Position numbers and translations under genes: made by a program
Shown: piece by piece, positions 35,943-44,394 of the stretch
Layout: the number at the start of each line of letters is the position of its first letter
Numbering within the stretch: position 1 is the first letter of the stretch
The notes under the pieces: generated by a model
The model's input: only the letters and a program-made list of their open reading frames with translations
Told to the model about the DNA's origin: nothing
Database searches by the model: none
Assembly: GCF_040537815.1 (NCBI RefSeq)
Contig: NZ_JBEWSZ010000001.1
Coordinates: 248,001 to 312,000, forward strand
Direction of reading: 5' to 3'
Length of the DNA stretch: 64,000 nt
Source of the DNA: Mesorhizobium shangrilense
GTDB taxonomy: Bacteria > Pseudomonadota > Alphaproteobacteria > Rhizobiales > Rhizobiaceae

Positions 35943-36845
35943 ATGGATCGGCTTGAGAGCATGGCGGTGTTCGTCAGGGCCGTCGACCTCGGCTCGTTCG
36001 CGGCGGCGGCGTCCGCGCTCGACCTGTCAGGGCCGATGGTGGGCAAGCATGTGAGGTTCCTGGAGGAGCGGCTGGGCGTGCGCCTGCTCAACCGCACCAC
36101 GCGACGCCAGAGCCTGACGGAATTCGGCCGCGCCTATTACGAGCGCTGCCGGGTGGTGCTGGCGGAAGCGGACGCCACGGACGCGCTCGCCGCCGACCAG
36201 CTTTCCGAGCCGCGCGGCAGGCTGCGCGTCACCATGCCCGCGCATTTTGGCCGGCACTGCGTCACCCCGATCCTGCTGGAGCTTGCGCGGCAACATCCGA
36301 CGCTGGAACTCGACCTGTCGCTCAACGACCGCTTCGCCGACCTTGCCGAGGATGGTTTCGACCTGGCCATCCGAACCGGCGAATTGGACGACAAGGCCGG
36401 GGTCATCGCACGCCGCGTGGCGCGCCAGCGCATGCTGGTCTGCGCCTCGCCGGCCTATGTCGCTGATCATGGCGAGCCACGGCGGATCGAGGATCTCGCC
36501 GGCCATCAGGCCATCCTTTACCGGCGCCTCGGCCATGTGCTGCAACCCTGGCTGTTCGCTGTAGACAACCAGCCGACGCTGGAGGTGATGCCGGCGAGCC
36601 GGCTGCGGCTCGACGATCTCGACGCGATTGCCGATGCTGCGACCGGCGGCATGGGCCTTGCCTGGCTGCCGCACTGGCTGGTCGCCGCGCGCATCCGGTC
36701 TGGCGCGCTGGTCGCGCTGCTGCCGGACCAGCCGGGATTCCCCTATGATGTGCATGCGCTGTGGCTGAAGACGCCGCACCTGCCGCTGAAGGTGCGGCTT
36801 GCGGTCGATGCGCTGGCGGCGGGGTTGCCGAAGCTTATGGGGTGA
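35943..36845 (+). CDS. LysR-family transcriptional regulator
   Basis: The 300-aa protein opens MDRLESMAVFVRAVDLGSFA and has SALDLSGPMVGKHVRFLEER as its DNA-binding helices. The effector domain is typical. The start at 35943 was chosen by family alignment; the open frame continues to 35901. Divergent from the quinone-reductase gene across about 100 bases, its likely target. Confidence 0.88.
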   Translation: MDRLESMAVFVRAVDLGSFAAAASALDLSGPMVGKHVRFLEERLGVRLLNRTTRRQSLTEFGRAYYERCRVVLAEADATDALAADQLSEPRGRLRVTMPAHFGRHCVTPILLELARQHPTLELDLSLNDRFADLAEDGFDLAIRTGELDDKAGVIARRVARQRMLVCASPAYVADHGEPRRIEDLAGHQAILYRRLGHVLQPWLFAVDNQPTLEVMPASRLRLDDLDAIADAATGGMGLAWLPHWLVAARIRSGALVALLPDQPGFPYDVHALWLKTPHLPLKVRLAVDALAAGLPKLMG

Positions 36846-36896
36846 GGGATTCGTCTTCGCGGCGTGGGAGTGCGTTCGCACCTGCGCCTACTTCGA

Positions 36897-37499
36897 CTAT
36901 CCACCAATCAACAGGTCATGCACGAGCATCTGCAGATTGCCGCCCTGGCCGAATTCTACCCGGTCGAAATCGCGGCTGCCCTGTACGCGCGCCTTCGAGA
37001 TCGCGTCGAGCCGTTTCACGACCTCGTCGCGGATCTTGCTGCATTTGGGATCGTCGGGCACCGTGAGGCCGATCGTTGCCGCCTCGATGTCGTGGACCAT
37101 CTGGATCATGGTTGCGCCATGCACCTTCTCATGCGCGGTGACGCCGGCGATGAAGACGTCCCAACTTTTCCGAACGGCCGGCGGCAGCGGGTTGGAGGGC
37201 TTCGGCAAGGTGTAGGTGACGGTGAGCTTCGGCTTTGCCGACGCCAGCACGCAATCCTTGCCCCTGTGCTGGTAGTCCCTGACCCAGGTAAGCTTGAAAT
37301 TGGTGTAGGCGATGGTGCGTGTCGTCGCGCCGCGGATCAGCGGCCCGTTGTCGCCGATCGAACGGTACAGCTGCTCTCCGGTCTGCCCAGAAATGGCGTA
37401 GGTTTCGACCTTCTCGATCGGCTTCCATTCGGCATGCGCCGGAATTGACGGGACCACCAAGCCGGCCGCCAGCCAGAACAGTCGAACATAGGAACGCAA
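36897..37499 (-). CDS. DUF922 secreted protein with a HExxH-type metalloprotease motif
   Basis: The 200-aa protein has a signal peptide ending PAHA|E and the DUF922 core, with TAHEKVHG giving H123-E-x2-H127, the zinc-protease motif. No ATG is well placed: the TTG at 37499 has a strong GGGAGAG ribosome binding site 5 bases upstream and gives a normal 23-residue signal peptide, so it was chosen over upstream ATGs (37538, 37559). Predicted periplasmic. Substrate unknown; peptidase activity is not proven for the family. Confidence 0.78.
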   Translation of the reverse strand: MRSYVRLFWLAAGLVVPSIPAHAEWKPIEKVETYAISGQTGEQLYRSIGDNGPLIRGATTRTIAYTNFKLTWVRDYQHRGKDCVLASAKPKLTVTYTLPKPSNPLPPAVRKSWDVFIAGVTAHEKVHGATMIQMVHDIEAATIGLTVPDDPKCSKIRDEVVKRLDAISKARVQGSRDFDRVEFGQGGNLQMLVHDLLIGG

Positions 37500-37627
37500 G
37501 CCACTCTCCCAGACAGTCGAGCCGAAATCCCTCGGCATGCACCACGACAGGCAATGCAACGAGGCCGTTCGTCCTATATGCTTGGGACGAATGCGGCAAA
37601 TACCTGGGATTGTCGGGGAGGGGAATC

Positions 37628-38125
37628 ATGGGGACCAAGGCGGTGGTGATCGGGAGCGTCGTCCTGGCATTGCTGGCGGGGCAGCCGGCGTTTGCCGCGT
37701 CATGCGGCTGGAACGCCAGGATGGAGGAAGACGAGGGCGGCAGCGTGCTCACGGCCTCGGTCTGCGGCGGGCCGAAAGCAGACGCGCACCTGATGTTAGC
37801 CTGCTTCGGCAAGCCGGTGCTGAGCTATGATCTCGGCGATGCCGGCCAGCAGCTGGAACCAGGCATCAGCGCTTCGTTCGAGTTCAAGGCCGGCGGCAAG
37901 ACGGTGAAGAAGACGCTCCAGCTCGAAGCCATGTACAATTATTTCACCATCGAGCTGGCGCGCACCGACCCGTTGCTGGACCTGCTGCGCTCGAAAGGCG
38001 AGGTCACGGTCAGCGCCGACAGATATGGCGCGAACAGTTTTCCACTCGCCGGCTCAGGTGCGGCCATCGGCAAGGTGCTGGCACAGTGCGGCAAGGCCAA
38101 ACCCGCCGGCGACGACGCCGATTGA
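37628..38125 (+). CDS. Small secreted protein of unknown function
   Basis: The 165-aa protein has a signal peptide (VVLALLAGQPAFA|ASCGW) and four Cys in the mature part, suggesting disulfides (SCGW, SVCGG, LACFG, AQCGK). It is divergent from the DUF922 gene at 37499 across 128 bases. The start at 37628 follows GGGGAGGGGAATC. No family is recognised. Confidence 0.7.
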   Translation: MGTKAVVIGSVVLALLAGQPAFAASCGWNARMEEDEGGSVLTASVCGGPKADAHLMLACFGKPVLSYDLGDAGQQLEPGISASFEFKAGGKTVKKTLQLEAMYNYFTIELARTDPLLDLLRSKGEVTVSADRYGANSFPLAGSGAAIGKVLAQCGKAKPAGDDAD

Positions 38126-38332
38126 GCGGCTGCTATCGCGGCTGCTGACCCTGCGAAGCTGAATCAGGAGCGGCCTCCAACCTGTTGTTTCGGCTTGGAC
38201 ATTGGCAAGGGCGATCCGCTGCTTTCGATACCAGGGCAAGAACCGGAGTTTGGCAGCCTCCAGCACGGGCTAGTGATCGATCAGACCCAGCCATCAGGCG
38301 GGTCGTTCCAACAGACAGGAAAGAGATCGATC

Positions 38333-38782
38333 ATGTCCAAAGAGAGCGACAACAAGGCCATTGTCGGCCGTTGGTTCACCCATTTCTGGGGCGAGACCTG
38401 CAACCTCGATATCGTCGACGAACTGGCGGCGCCCGACATGCTCCTGCACTATTCCCTGCATGAGCCGCGCCGTGGCCGCGACGACATCAAGGCCTTCATG
38501 GCCGACTTCCGCGCGGCGTTCCCCGACCTGCATTTCTGGGGCGCGGCCGAGCTGATCGCTGAGGGCGACTATGTCGTCGGCCAATGGGATGGCGGCGGTA
38601 CGCATACCGGCGCGGCGTTCAGCGACTTCCTCGTGGGGTCACTGCCGGCAGCCAGCGGCCGCAAGATGCGGTTCACCGGCACCACCGTGCTGAAGATCGA
38701 GGACGGCAGGATCGTCTCCGAGATCGGCCTCGACGACGGCGTCAAGGCGCTGACGCAGCTTGGCCTGATCAAGCAGGCGTAG
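38333..38782 (+). CDS. SnoaL-like (NTF2-fold) protein, ester cyclase type
   Basis: The 149-aa protein has the SnoaL/ester cyclase pattern: NKAIVGRWFTHFWGETCNLD, then HYSLHEPRRGRDDIKAFMAD and AEGDYVVGQWDGGGTHTG. AGGAAAGAG lies upstream of the ATG. Family members include polyketide cyclases and many stress-related enzymes of unknown substrate. It is separate from the ada operon, with a repeat between. Confidence 0.78.
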   Translation: MSKESDNKAIVGRWFTHFWGETCNLDIVDELAAPDMLLHYSLHEPRRGRDDIKAFMADFRAAFPDLHFWGAAELIAEGDYVVGQWDGGGTHTGAAFSDFLVGSLPAASGRKMRFTGTTVLKIEDGRIVSEIGLDDGVKALTQLGLIKQA

Positions 38783-38788
38783 GGCTTT

Positions 38789-38863
38789 GCTTGAGCATGA
38801 TCTCTGGCCAAACGGGAACCGTTTGTCCGAGAAAACCGGTTCCGACTTTTCGGGATCATGCTT
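38789..38863. repeat. GAGCATGATC...GATCATGC palindromic repeat
   Basis: Starts GCTTGAGCATGATCTCTGGC and ends with TCGGGATCATGCTT; GCATGATC and GATCATGC are inverted at the two ends and the interior contains ACCGGTTCCGACTTTTC. A very similar element is cut by the window end at 63961. It lies in the gap before ada. Confidence 0.75.
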
Positions 38864-38982
38864 CGGTACCGCGCGAACCATCCGTTTCCCGCCGGCTTGG
38901 CAGGAAACGGGTGGTTCGCGGGGGCCATTTCTCCCATCTTGAGGGAGAGCCTGATGCGACATCGTCGAAGAGGTGAACGATC

Positions 38983-40080
38983 ATGAACATGGCAATCCGC
39001 GACATTCCGCAATCCACCCCGCTGGCAGTCACCGACGATCCGCGCTGGGCGCTGATCGTTACGCGCGACCGTGGCGCCGACGGCCAGTTCTGGTATTCGG
39101 TCTCGACCACCGGCGTCTATTGCCGGCCGTCCTGCCCATCGCGCGCGGCCAATCCGCGCAACGTCGCGATCCACGCCACGCTGCAGGCCGCGAGGGCGAC
39201 CGGTTTCCGGCCCTGCAAGCGCTGCCGGCCCGACGAACCGGCCGTCGATGGCGCGAATGCCGTCATGATCGCCTCGGCCTGCCGGCTGATCGAACAGAGC
39301 GAGGAGGAGCCGTCGCTGGCCACGCTCGCCGCCTCCGTCGGCCGCAGTTCCAGCCATTTCCACCGCCTGTTCAAGGCGACGACCGGTCTGACGCCGAAGG
39401 CCTATGCCGCCGCGCAGCGCGCGGCCAAGGTGCGGCAGGGCCTGGAAGCTGGCGCCAGCGTCACCGCCGCCATCTATGATGCCGGTTTCAATTCCAGCGG
39501 TCGCTTCTACGAAAAGTCCACGGACATGCTGGGCATGACGCCCTCACGCTACCGCGCCGGCGGCGAGAACGAGGAAATCCGCTTCGCTGTCGCAGAGTCC
39601 TCGCTGGGCGCGGTGCTGGTGGCGTCAAGCGCCAGGGGTGTCGCTGCCATCCTGCTCGGCGATGATCCGGGCGAACTGGTTGAGGATCTGCAGGACCGTT
39701 TCCCCAGGGCGCGGCTGGTCGGCGCCGATCGTGATTATGAGGCGCTGGTGGCCCGTGTCGTCGGCCTTGTCGAGGCGCCCGGTCTCGGCCTCGACCTGCC
39801 GCTGGACGTACGCGGCACCGCCTTCCAGCAGCGCGTCTGGCAGGCGTTGCGTGAGATTCCCGCCGGGCGGACAGTCTCCTACGCCGAGATCGCCCGCCGC
39901 ATCGGCGCGCCGGGGGCCATGCGCGCCGTTGCCGGCGCCTGCGCCGCCAACAAGCTTGCCGTGGCCATCCCTTGTCACCGCGTGATCCGGAACGATGGCG
40001 CGCTCTCGGGCTATGCCTGGGGCGTCGAGCGCAAGCGCTGTCTCATCGACCGCGAGGCGGCGCCCGGCGCCGCACGCTGA
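38983..40080 (+). CDS. ada: Ada: bifunctional methyl-DNA repair protein and transcription activator
   Basis: The 365-aa protein has the complete Ada architecture: an N-terminal Ada zinc domain with Cys47, 51, 78 and 81 (YCRPSC and CKRC; one Cys accepts the methyl of phosphotriesters and switches the protein into an activator), an AraC helix-turn-helix (about 100-190), and a C-terminal O6-methylguanine methyltransferase with PCHR (acceptor Cys331). It is the first gene of an alkylation-damage operon. Its stop overlaps the next gene (TGATG). The ada promoter was not resolved by eye; Ada autoactivation is expected from the family. Confidence 0.96.
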   Translation: MNMAIRDIPQSTPLAVTDDPRWALIVTRDRGADGQFWYSVSTTGVYCRPSCPSRAANPRNVAIHATLQAARATGFRPCKRCRPDEPAVDGANAVMIASACRLIEQSEEEPSLATLAASVGRSSSHFHRLFKATTGLTPKAYAAAQRAAKVRQGLEAGASVTAAIYDAGFNSSGRFYEKSTDMLGMTPSRYRAGGENEEIRFAVAESSLGAVLVASSARGVAAILLGDDPGELVEDLQDRFPRARLVGADRDYEALVARVVGLVEAPGLGLDLPLDVRGTAFQQRVWQALREIPAGRTVSYAEIARRIGAPGAMRAVAGACAANKLAVAIPCHRVIRNDGALSGYAWGVERKRCLIDREAAPGAAR

Positions 40081-40730
40081 TGGGCGACCTCTTCGACAGG
40101 CTTGAGTCCGTGGATCCGCCACGCCAGGTGATGGCTGAAGGCGCCGTGCTGTTGCGCGGCGCGGCACTGCCGTTTGAAGTCGCCATCCTCGCCGCGCTGG
40201 ACACGATCACGGCGCGGGCGCCGTTTCGCCACATGACGACGCCCGGCGGCTATGTGATGTCGGTGGCGATGACCAATTGCGGCGCCGCCGGCTGGGTGAG
40301 CGACCGCAGTGGCTATCGCTATGACCGCATCGACCCGGACAGCGGCCTGCCATGGCCGGCGCTGCCGCATTGCTTCCTCGAACTCGCCGTCGCCGCCGCC
40401 ACCGAGGCCGGCTACCCGGACTTCGTGCCGGATGCCTGCCTGATCAACCGCTATGAACCCGGCGCCCGCCTGTCGCTGCATCAGGACCGCAACGAGCGCG
40501 ATCTTTCGTGGCCGATCGTTTCGGTGTCGCTCGGCCTTCCCGCCACCTTCCAGTTCGGCGGCCTGAAGCGCACCGACACGTTGCGCAAATACGCGCTGCG
40601 CCACGGCGATGTCGCCGTCTGGGGCGGGCCGTCGCGCCTTTGCTTCCACGGCGTCTCGGAACTGAGGGATGGCGAGCACCAGGTGCTCGGCCGCATGCGC
40701 ATCAATCTCACCTTTCGCGGTGCGCTGTAG
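40080..40730 (+). CDS. alkB: AlkB: Fe(II)/2-oxoglutarate DNA demethylase
   Basis: The 216-aa protein has the AlkB iron ligands His134 and Asp136 (LHQDRNE) and His190 (CFHGVSEL), and the 2OG-binding RINLTFR at 207-213. It removes 1-methyladenine and 3-methylcytosine by oxidation. The start overlaps the ada stop codon (TGATG), so translation is coupled. Confidence 0.96.
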   Translation: MGDLFDRLESVDPPRQVMAEGAVLLRGAALPFEVAILAALDTITARAPFRHMTTPGGYVMSVAMTNCGAAGWVSDRSGYRYDRIDPDSGLPWPALPHCFLELAVAAATEAGYPDFVPDACLINRYEPGARLSLHQDRNERDLSWPIVSVSLGLPATFQFGGLKRTDTLRKYALRHGDVAVWGGPSRLCFHGVSELRDGEHQVLGRMRINLTFRGAL

Positions 40731-40744
40731 CCGGGGAGGGGATG

Positions 40745-40990
40745 ATGCCGCCGACAGGGGTGCACGGGATGAAGCATGGCAGCAAACCCGGCAGCTCCAT
40801 GGAGGCGCCTGAGTCGATCGCGAAGTCGTCAGCTGACCGTGCCAAGGCCCTGGTGATCGCTGGTATCGGCCGGCTTGTGCGCGACGGCCATGCCAACTGG
40901 CGCCTGTCCGATACTGGCGATGTCGAGTTGCGGCTCGTGACCGGTGAAGTCTTCCTGCTCGGCAGCACGACGATGACCCGCATCGCCTGA
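40745..40990 (+). CDS. Small protein of unknown function in the ada operon
   Basis: An 81-aa frame follows alkB by 14 bases, after GGGAGGGG; the first ATG at 40742 or a later one at 40769 is also possible. The second half is conserved-looking: RAKALVIAGIGRLVRDGHAN then WRLSDTGDVELRLVTGEVFL. No motif or fold is recognised. Position inside the alkylation operon suggests co-regulation and perhaps a helper role, but nothing in the sequence shows what. Confidence 0.6.
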   Translation: MPPTGVHGMKHGSKPGSSMEAPESIAKSSADRAKALVIAGIGRLVRDGHANWRLSDTGDVELRLVTGEVFLLGSTTMTRIA

Positions 40991-41113
40991 CGGTCGCTCT
41001 TTTCGAGCGGCCGGCTATGCCAACCAAAATCGATTTGAAAGCAAGGACCGGAGTGAGCGCGGATGGCCGGGATCCTAATGTCGGGCATCAACAGTCCACA
41101 AGGAGTGAAGCTG

Positions 41114-41713
41114 ATGGAACGCCTCGACCTCGATACCATCAAGACCGTGAACATCGCCAGTTTCCCGCTGCGGCCGACAAGGCGCACGGGCGGTTCGAAC
41201 GAGATCACCTTCGCAACCGGAAAGAGCGCACTCGGCGCGGTCCTGGTTGCCCGCAGCGCCATCGGCGTCTGCGCCATCCTGATCGGCGAGGATGCCGATG
41301 AACTGATGCTCGACCTTGCCAGCCGTTTCCCGGGCGTGCGGCTTCAGCGCGACGAGGTGGGGCTTCGCCAGGACCTGGCCAGCACTATCACCTTCATCGC
41401 CAATCCCAGCGAGGGGATCGACCTGCCGCTGGACATGAGCCGGGGCACGTCGTTCCAACGCCGCGTGTGGGATGAGCTGCGCACCATTCCGATCGGCGCC
41501 ACGATCAGCTATGGCGCGCTGGCGCGGCGCATCGGCAAGCCCGGAGCGGTGCGCGCGGTGGCCAATGCCTGCGCGGCCAACGCGATCGCCCTGGGCATTC
41601 CCTGCCATCGTGTCATCCACAATGACGGCACGCTGTCCGGCTATCGCTGGGGCGTCGAGCGCAAGCGCGCCCTGCTGGAAAGCGAAATCGCTGCACGGGA
41701 GATCGAGGCATGA
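41114..41713 (+). CDS. ogt: Ogt/AdaB-type O6-methylguanine-DNA methyltransferase
   Basis: The 199-aa protein matches only the C-terminal methyltransferase part of Ada, with GTSFQRRVWDELRTIPIG, the asparagine hinge and acceptor Cys164 (IPCHRV). It lacks the zinc and AraC domains. The start at 41114 follows AAGGAGTGAAGC. This is a second methyl acceptor in the same operon. The stop overlaps the next gene (ATGA at 41710). Confidence 0.9.
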   Translation: MERLDLDTIKTVNIASFPLRPTRRTGGSNEITFATGKSALGAVLVARSAIGVCAILIGEDADELMLDLASRFPGVRLQRDEVGLRQDLASTITFIANPSEGIDLPLDMSRGTSFQRRVWDELRTIPIGATISYGALARRIGKPGAVRAVANACAANAIALGIPCHRVIHNDGTLSGYRWGVERKRALLESEIAAREIEA

Positions 41714-42447
41714 CCATCCATTCGACAGATGTCGCTGCCCGGCTGACCGAGGCCCGCGTCGCACGTTATGACTGGGCGGTGCTGGGCGGCGAATTGAGCG
41801 GCCATGGCTGCGCGGTGATGGAAAAGCTGCTGTCGCCGGACGAGTGCCGGCAGATCGCCGGGCTCTATCCGGAGGAAGGCCATTTCCGCAGCCATATCCA
41901 CATGGCCCGCCACGGCTTCGGCAAGGGCGAATATCGCTATTTCCGCTATCCGCTGCCCGACCTGATCGCCAGCCTGCGCAGCGCCCTCTATCCGAGGCTG
42001 GCGACCGTCGCCAATGACTGGAACGAGCGCATGGGCCAGGCCCAACGCTATCCGGCCGAGCACGCCGCATTCCTGAAACAATGCCACGACCAGGGCCAGA
42101 CACGGCCGACGCCGCTGCTGCTGCAATACGTGCCCGGCGATTTCAACTGCCTGCACCAGGACCTCTATGGCGATCTCGCCTTTCCGCTGCAGGTGGCGAT
42201 TCTGCTGTCGGAGCCGGGCGAGGATTTCACTGGCGGCGAGTTCGTGCTGACCGAACAGCGCCCGCGCATGCAAAGCCGCGTCGAGGTGGTGCCGCTGAGG
42301 CAAGGCGATGCCGTGGTCTTCGCCGTCCACAACCGCCCGGTGCAGGGCACGAAGGGCAATTACCGGGTGAATTTGCGCCACGGCGTCAGCCGCCTGCGGT
42401 CGGGCATGCGGCATACGGTGGGGATTATCTTCCACGACGCCAAGTGA
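41710..42447 (+). CDS. 2OG-Fe(II) oxygenase of the ada operon
   Basis: The 245-aa protein has a jelly-roll 2OG-Fe(II) oxygenase core: LLQYVPGDFNCLHQDLYG (His149-x-Asp151), LLSEPGEDFTGGEFVL, and a C-terminal RVNLRHGVSRLRSGMRHTVG with the distal His and Arg. It is distinct from AlkB and matches a group of oxygenases found with Ada/Ogt in rhizobia. Coupling to ogt (ATGA) and the operon suggest a role in alkylated-base or protein repair, by inference. Its 3' end is partly duplicated 2.5 kb downstream. Confidence 0.85.
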   Translation: MTIHSTDVAARLTEARVARYDWAVLGGELSGHGCAVMEKLLSPDECRQIAGLYPEEGHFRSHIHMARHGFGKGEYRYFRYPLPDLIASLRSALYPRLATVANDWNERMGQAQRYPAEHAAFLKQCHDQGQTRPTPLLLQYVPGDFNCLHQDLYGDLAFPLQVAILLSEPGEDFTGGEFVLTEQRPRMQSRVEVVPLRQGDAVVFAVHNRPVQGTKGNYRVNLRHGVSRLRSGMRHTVGIIFHDAK

Positions 42448-42522
42448 GAGGAGGTCACCGCATCTCGGCGTGTCGGACAGACCGTGCGCCGCGACTGTCG
42501 GCCGCCTGCAAGCAGCCGGCCC

Positions 42523-43470
42523 TCAGTTGCACTTGGCGCAGGATTCCTTGCACTCGGTGTCCTTCTTGCAATCGCAGCTTTCGCAATAGGCGCCCGTGCT
42601 GATCTGGATGGTGGGCGGGATGGCCTTTGTCGTCTCGACTTTCTCACCCCTCTCGCTCTGATAAAGCGTCCACGTCGCCGTCCGGCTGAGTTCGAAAGGA
42701 CTCGCCCATGCCGATACGAAGACGGTGTCGCGGCCTGCCTCAGCGGCGATCTGCTTGAGGCCGTCTATATAGTCGGAGCCAGCCCGGAACGGCAGGATGA
42801 CGAAGCGCACGTCCTGCTCGGCGAGCAGCTTCCTGACCGCCGAAAGCAGCGTCTCCTCGAAGGAGCCCAGGAAGACGAGTGCCTCGGGGCAGGCTTCGGA
42901 GCGTTTGGCGCCCGCCTCCTCGAGTGCTTTCGCCACCGCGTCGTAAGCGAGCTTCAAAGGCGAGGGGGCCTGCTCGAAGCGGAGCAGGCAGAAGGCCGTG
43001 TTCCTGGCGCCGGCGGTCTTGATCGCGTCGCTGACCCTGCTGACGAAGGTCTCGGCGTCGACGCCGACGATAGACGTCGCGATGTCGGCAAAAGGCGATG
43101 CGGCTTCGATGAGGCTGGTACTGGCAATCACCACCGCAAGGCCCGCATTCCTGGCGAGCTTGACGGCTTCGACATAGGCCTGATCGTCGGCGCCGCCATA
43201 AATCTGCAGCACGATGCCGGCACCTCCGCTGGCGATGAATTCATTGATTTTGGCGATACCTTCCTGTGGCCCGCCGGACAGGGCAACGACATCGCAGGCG
43301 ATCTTCAGTTCCGCGGCCGCTGCCTCGCAGCCGGCGCGGAAACGCTCCTCCAGCGCTGGCGAAGGCGTCGTGAGCAGGATAAGAAACGGCTCTTTGTCTT
43401 GCGCCAGGCCGGGGCGACACAGGGCAAGCAGCAAGAAAGCGACGCAGCCAAGCAGTGCCTTCAGCCTCAT
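42523..43470 (-). CDS. Periplasmic-binding-protein (Peripla_BP_4) homologue with six-Cys C-terminal tail
   Basis: The 315-aa protein has a signal peptide (LLLALCRPGLA|Q) and a ribose-binding-like fold: FLILLTTPSPALEERFRAG, GIAKINEFIASGGAGIVLQI, and later FVILPFRAGSDYIDGLKQIA. After the fold, the final 20 residues contain six Cys (CESCDC, then TEC, ESC, AKC), a spacing suited to metal or cluster binding or surface disulfides. It is coupled (ATGA overlap) to the membrane protein gene upstream. No ABC permease or ATPase is nearby. Inferred role: sensor or ligand carrier for the membrane pair. Confidence 0.78.
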   Translation of the reverse strand: MRLKALLGCVAFLLLALCRPGLAQDKEPFLILLTTPSPALEERFRAGCEAAAAELKIACDVVALSGGPQEGIAKINEFIASGGAGIVLQIYGGADDQAYVEAVKLARNAGLAVVIASTSLIEAASPFADIATSIVGVDAETFVSRVSDAIKTAGARNTAFCLLRFEQAPSPLKLAYDAVAKALEEAGAKRSEACPEALVFLGSFEETLLSAVRKLLAEQDVRFVILPFRAGSDYIDGLKQIAAEAGRDTVFVSAWASPFELSRTATWTLYQSERGEKVETTKAIPPTIQISTGAYCESCDCKKDTECKESCAKCN

Positions 43471-44387
43471 GGTGGATTCCCCTGTGCCTTGCAATCCAGC
43501 GCCTCGTGGCCAACTGGCGGCTCGTCCTGTTTCGGGCAGGTCTTGAACACAAGTTGGCGCACATTGGCGATCGGATCGTGACCTTCGAGAATGCGGATCT
43601 CGCGAAAATAGGTGGTGTACTGGCGCTGGAAGTCGTCCATCTGCTGTCCGAAATAGGCGCATACCTGGTCGACGTCGCATTCCCCACGCAGCACGCAGCG
43701 CGCCACTGAATCGTAATAGCGTGTCACCGTGTCCACATCGGCCATCAAGGTGCTGTTGGCGAACACATATTGCGCCGATTTATCGAAGATGATCTTGCTC
43801 GACGGATCGCCGCACCGGTATCCGCGCAGGATGTCGCGCTGTTCGGGTTGCCGCCAGAATACCGTCGTCCGCTCGATCGCCGCCGCGACCATGGTCGGCG
43901 TTGCCGCGCCGCCAAGGGCATCGTCGAACTCGGTGATGTATTGGCCGGCATTGCGCTTCAGAACGGCCTCGCTCGGCTGAAGCCCGACCATCTCGTAGAA
44001 AGAGTTCAGGTGGAAATTCGCGCGCAGCGTCTCCGGCCGCACGAAGAATGTCAGCGTGAACAGGCTGGTGACAAGGAAGAGTATCGCGATCGAGAAGTAG
44101 ACCACCAGGTAGATCGCTATCCGCAGGCTGATGCCCCGGTCTTCGGCCAGCCTGGATACGACAATAAGCACGGTCATCATCAGCAACAGGAAGAGGATTC
44201 CGAAGACAGCAACCCGCCAGTCGAGGAAGCCGGCGACGATCGCAACCAATGCCGCGATCACGCCGAGGGCCAGCGCGTAGCGCAGGGCTGGCACGGTCGC
44301 GACCGCTTGGCTGATCCAGCCGGCCAGCGCGGCCCGAGCCCCCGCCCTCGGCTGTACGGGGTCGGCGCTGGTCACCCGTCTGGCCAT
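43467..44387 (-). CDS. Membrane protein with Cys-containing periplasmic domain (paralogue of 44395-44829)
   Basis: The 306-aa protein has three transmembrane helices (about 35-55, 57-78, 88-112) and a C-terminal domain of about 185 residues. With a basic N-terminus inside, the domain would be periplasmic; it holds several Cys (GYRCGDP, ARCVLRGECD, QVCAYF, KTCPKQ). The first 135 residues match the neighbouring 144-aa protein (ALRYAL, FLD, LTFFVR, LNSFY). The start at 44387 is 7 bases after the paralogue's stop. Function unknown; not a recognised transporter family. Confidence 0.7.
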   Translation of the reverse strand: MARRVTSADPVQPRAGARAALAGWISQAVATVPALRYALALGVIAALVAIVAGFLDWRVAVFGILFLLLMMTVLIVVSRLAEDRGISLRIAIYLVVYFSIAILFLVTSLFTLTFFVRPETLRANFHLNSFYEMVGLQPSEAVLKRNAGQYITEFDDALGGAATPTMVAAAIERTTVFWRQPEQRDILRGYRCGDPSSKIIFDKSAQYVFANSTLMADVDTVTRYYDSVARCVLRGECDVDQVCAYFGQQMDDFQRQYTTYFREIRILEGHDPIANVRQLVFKTCPKQDEPPVGHEALDCKAQGNPP

Positions 44388-44394
44388 GGCGGTA

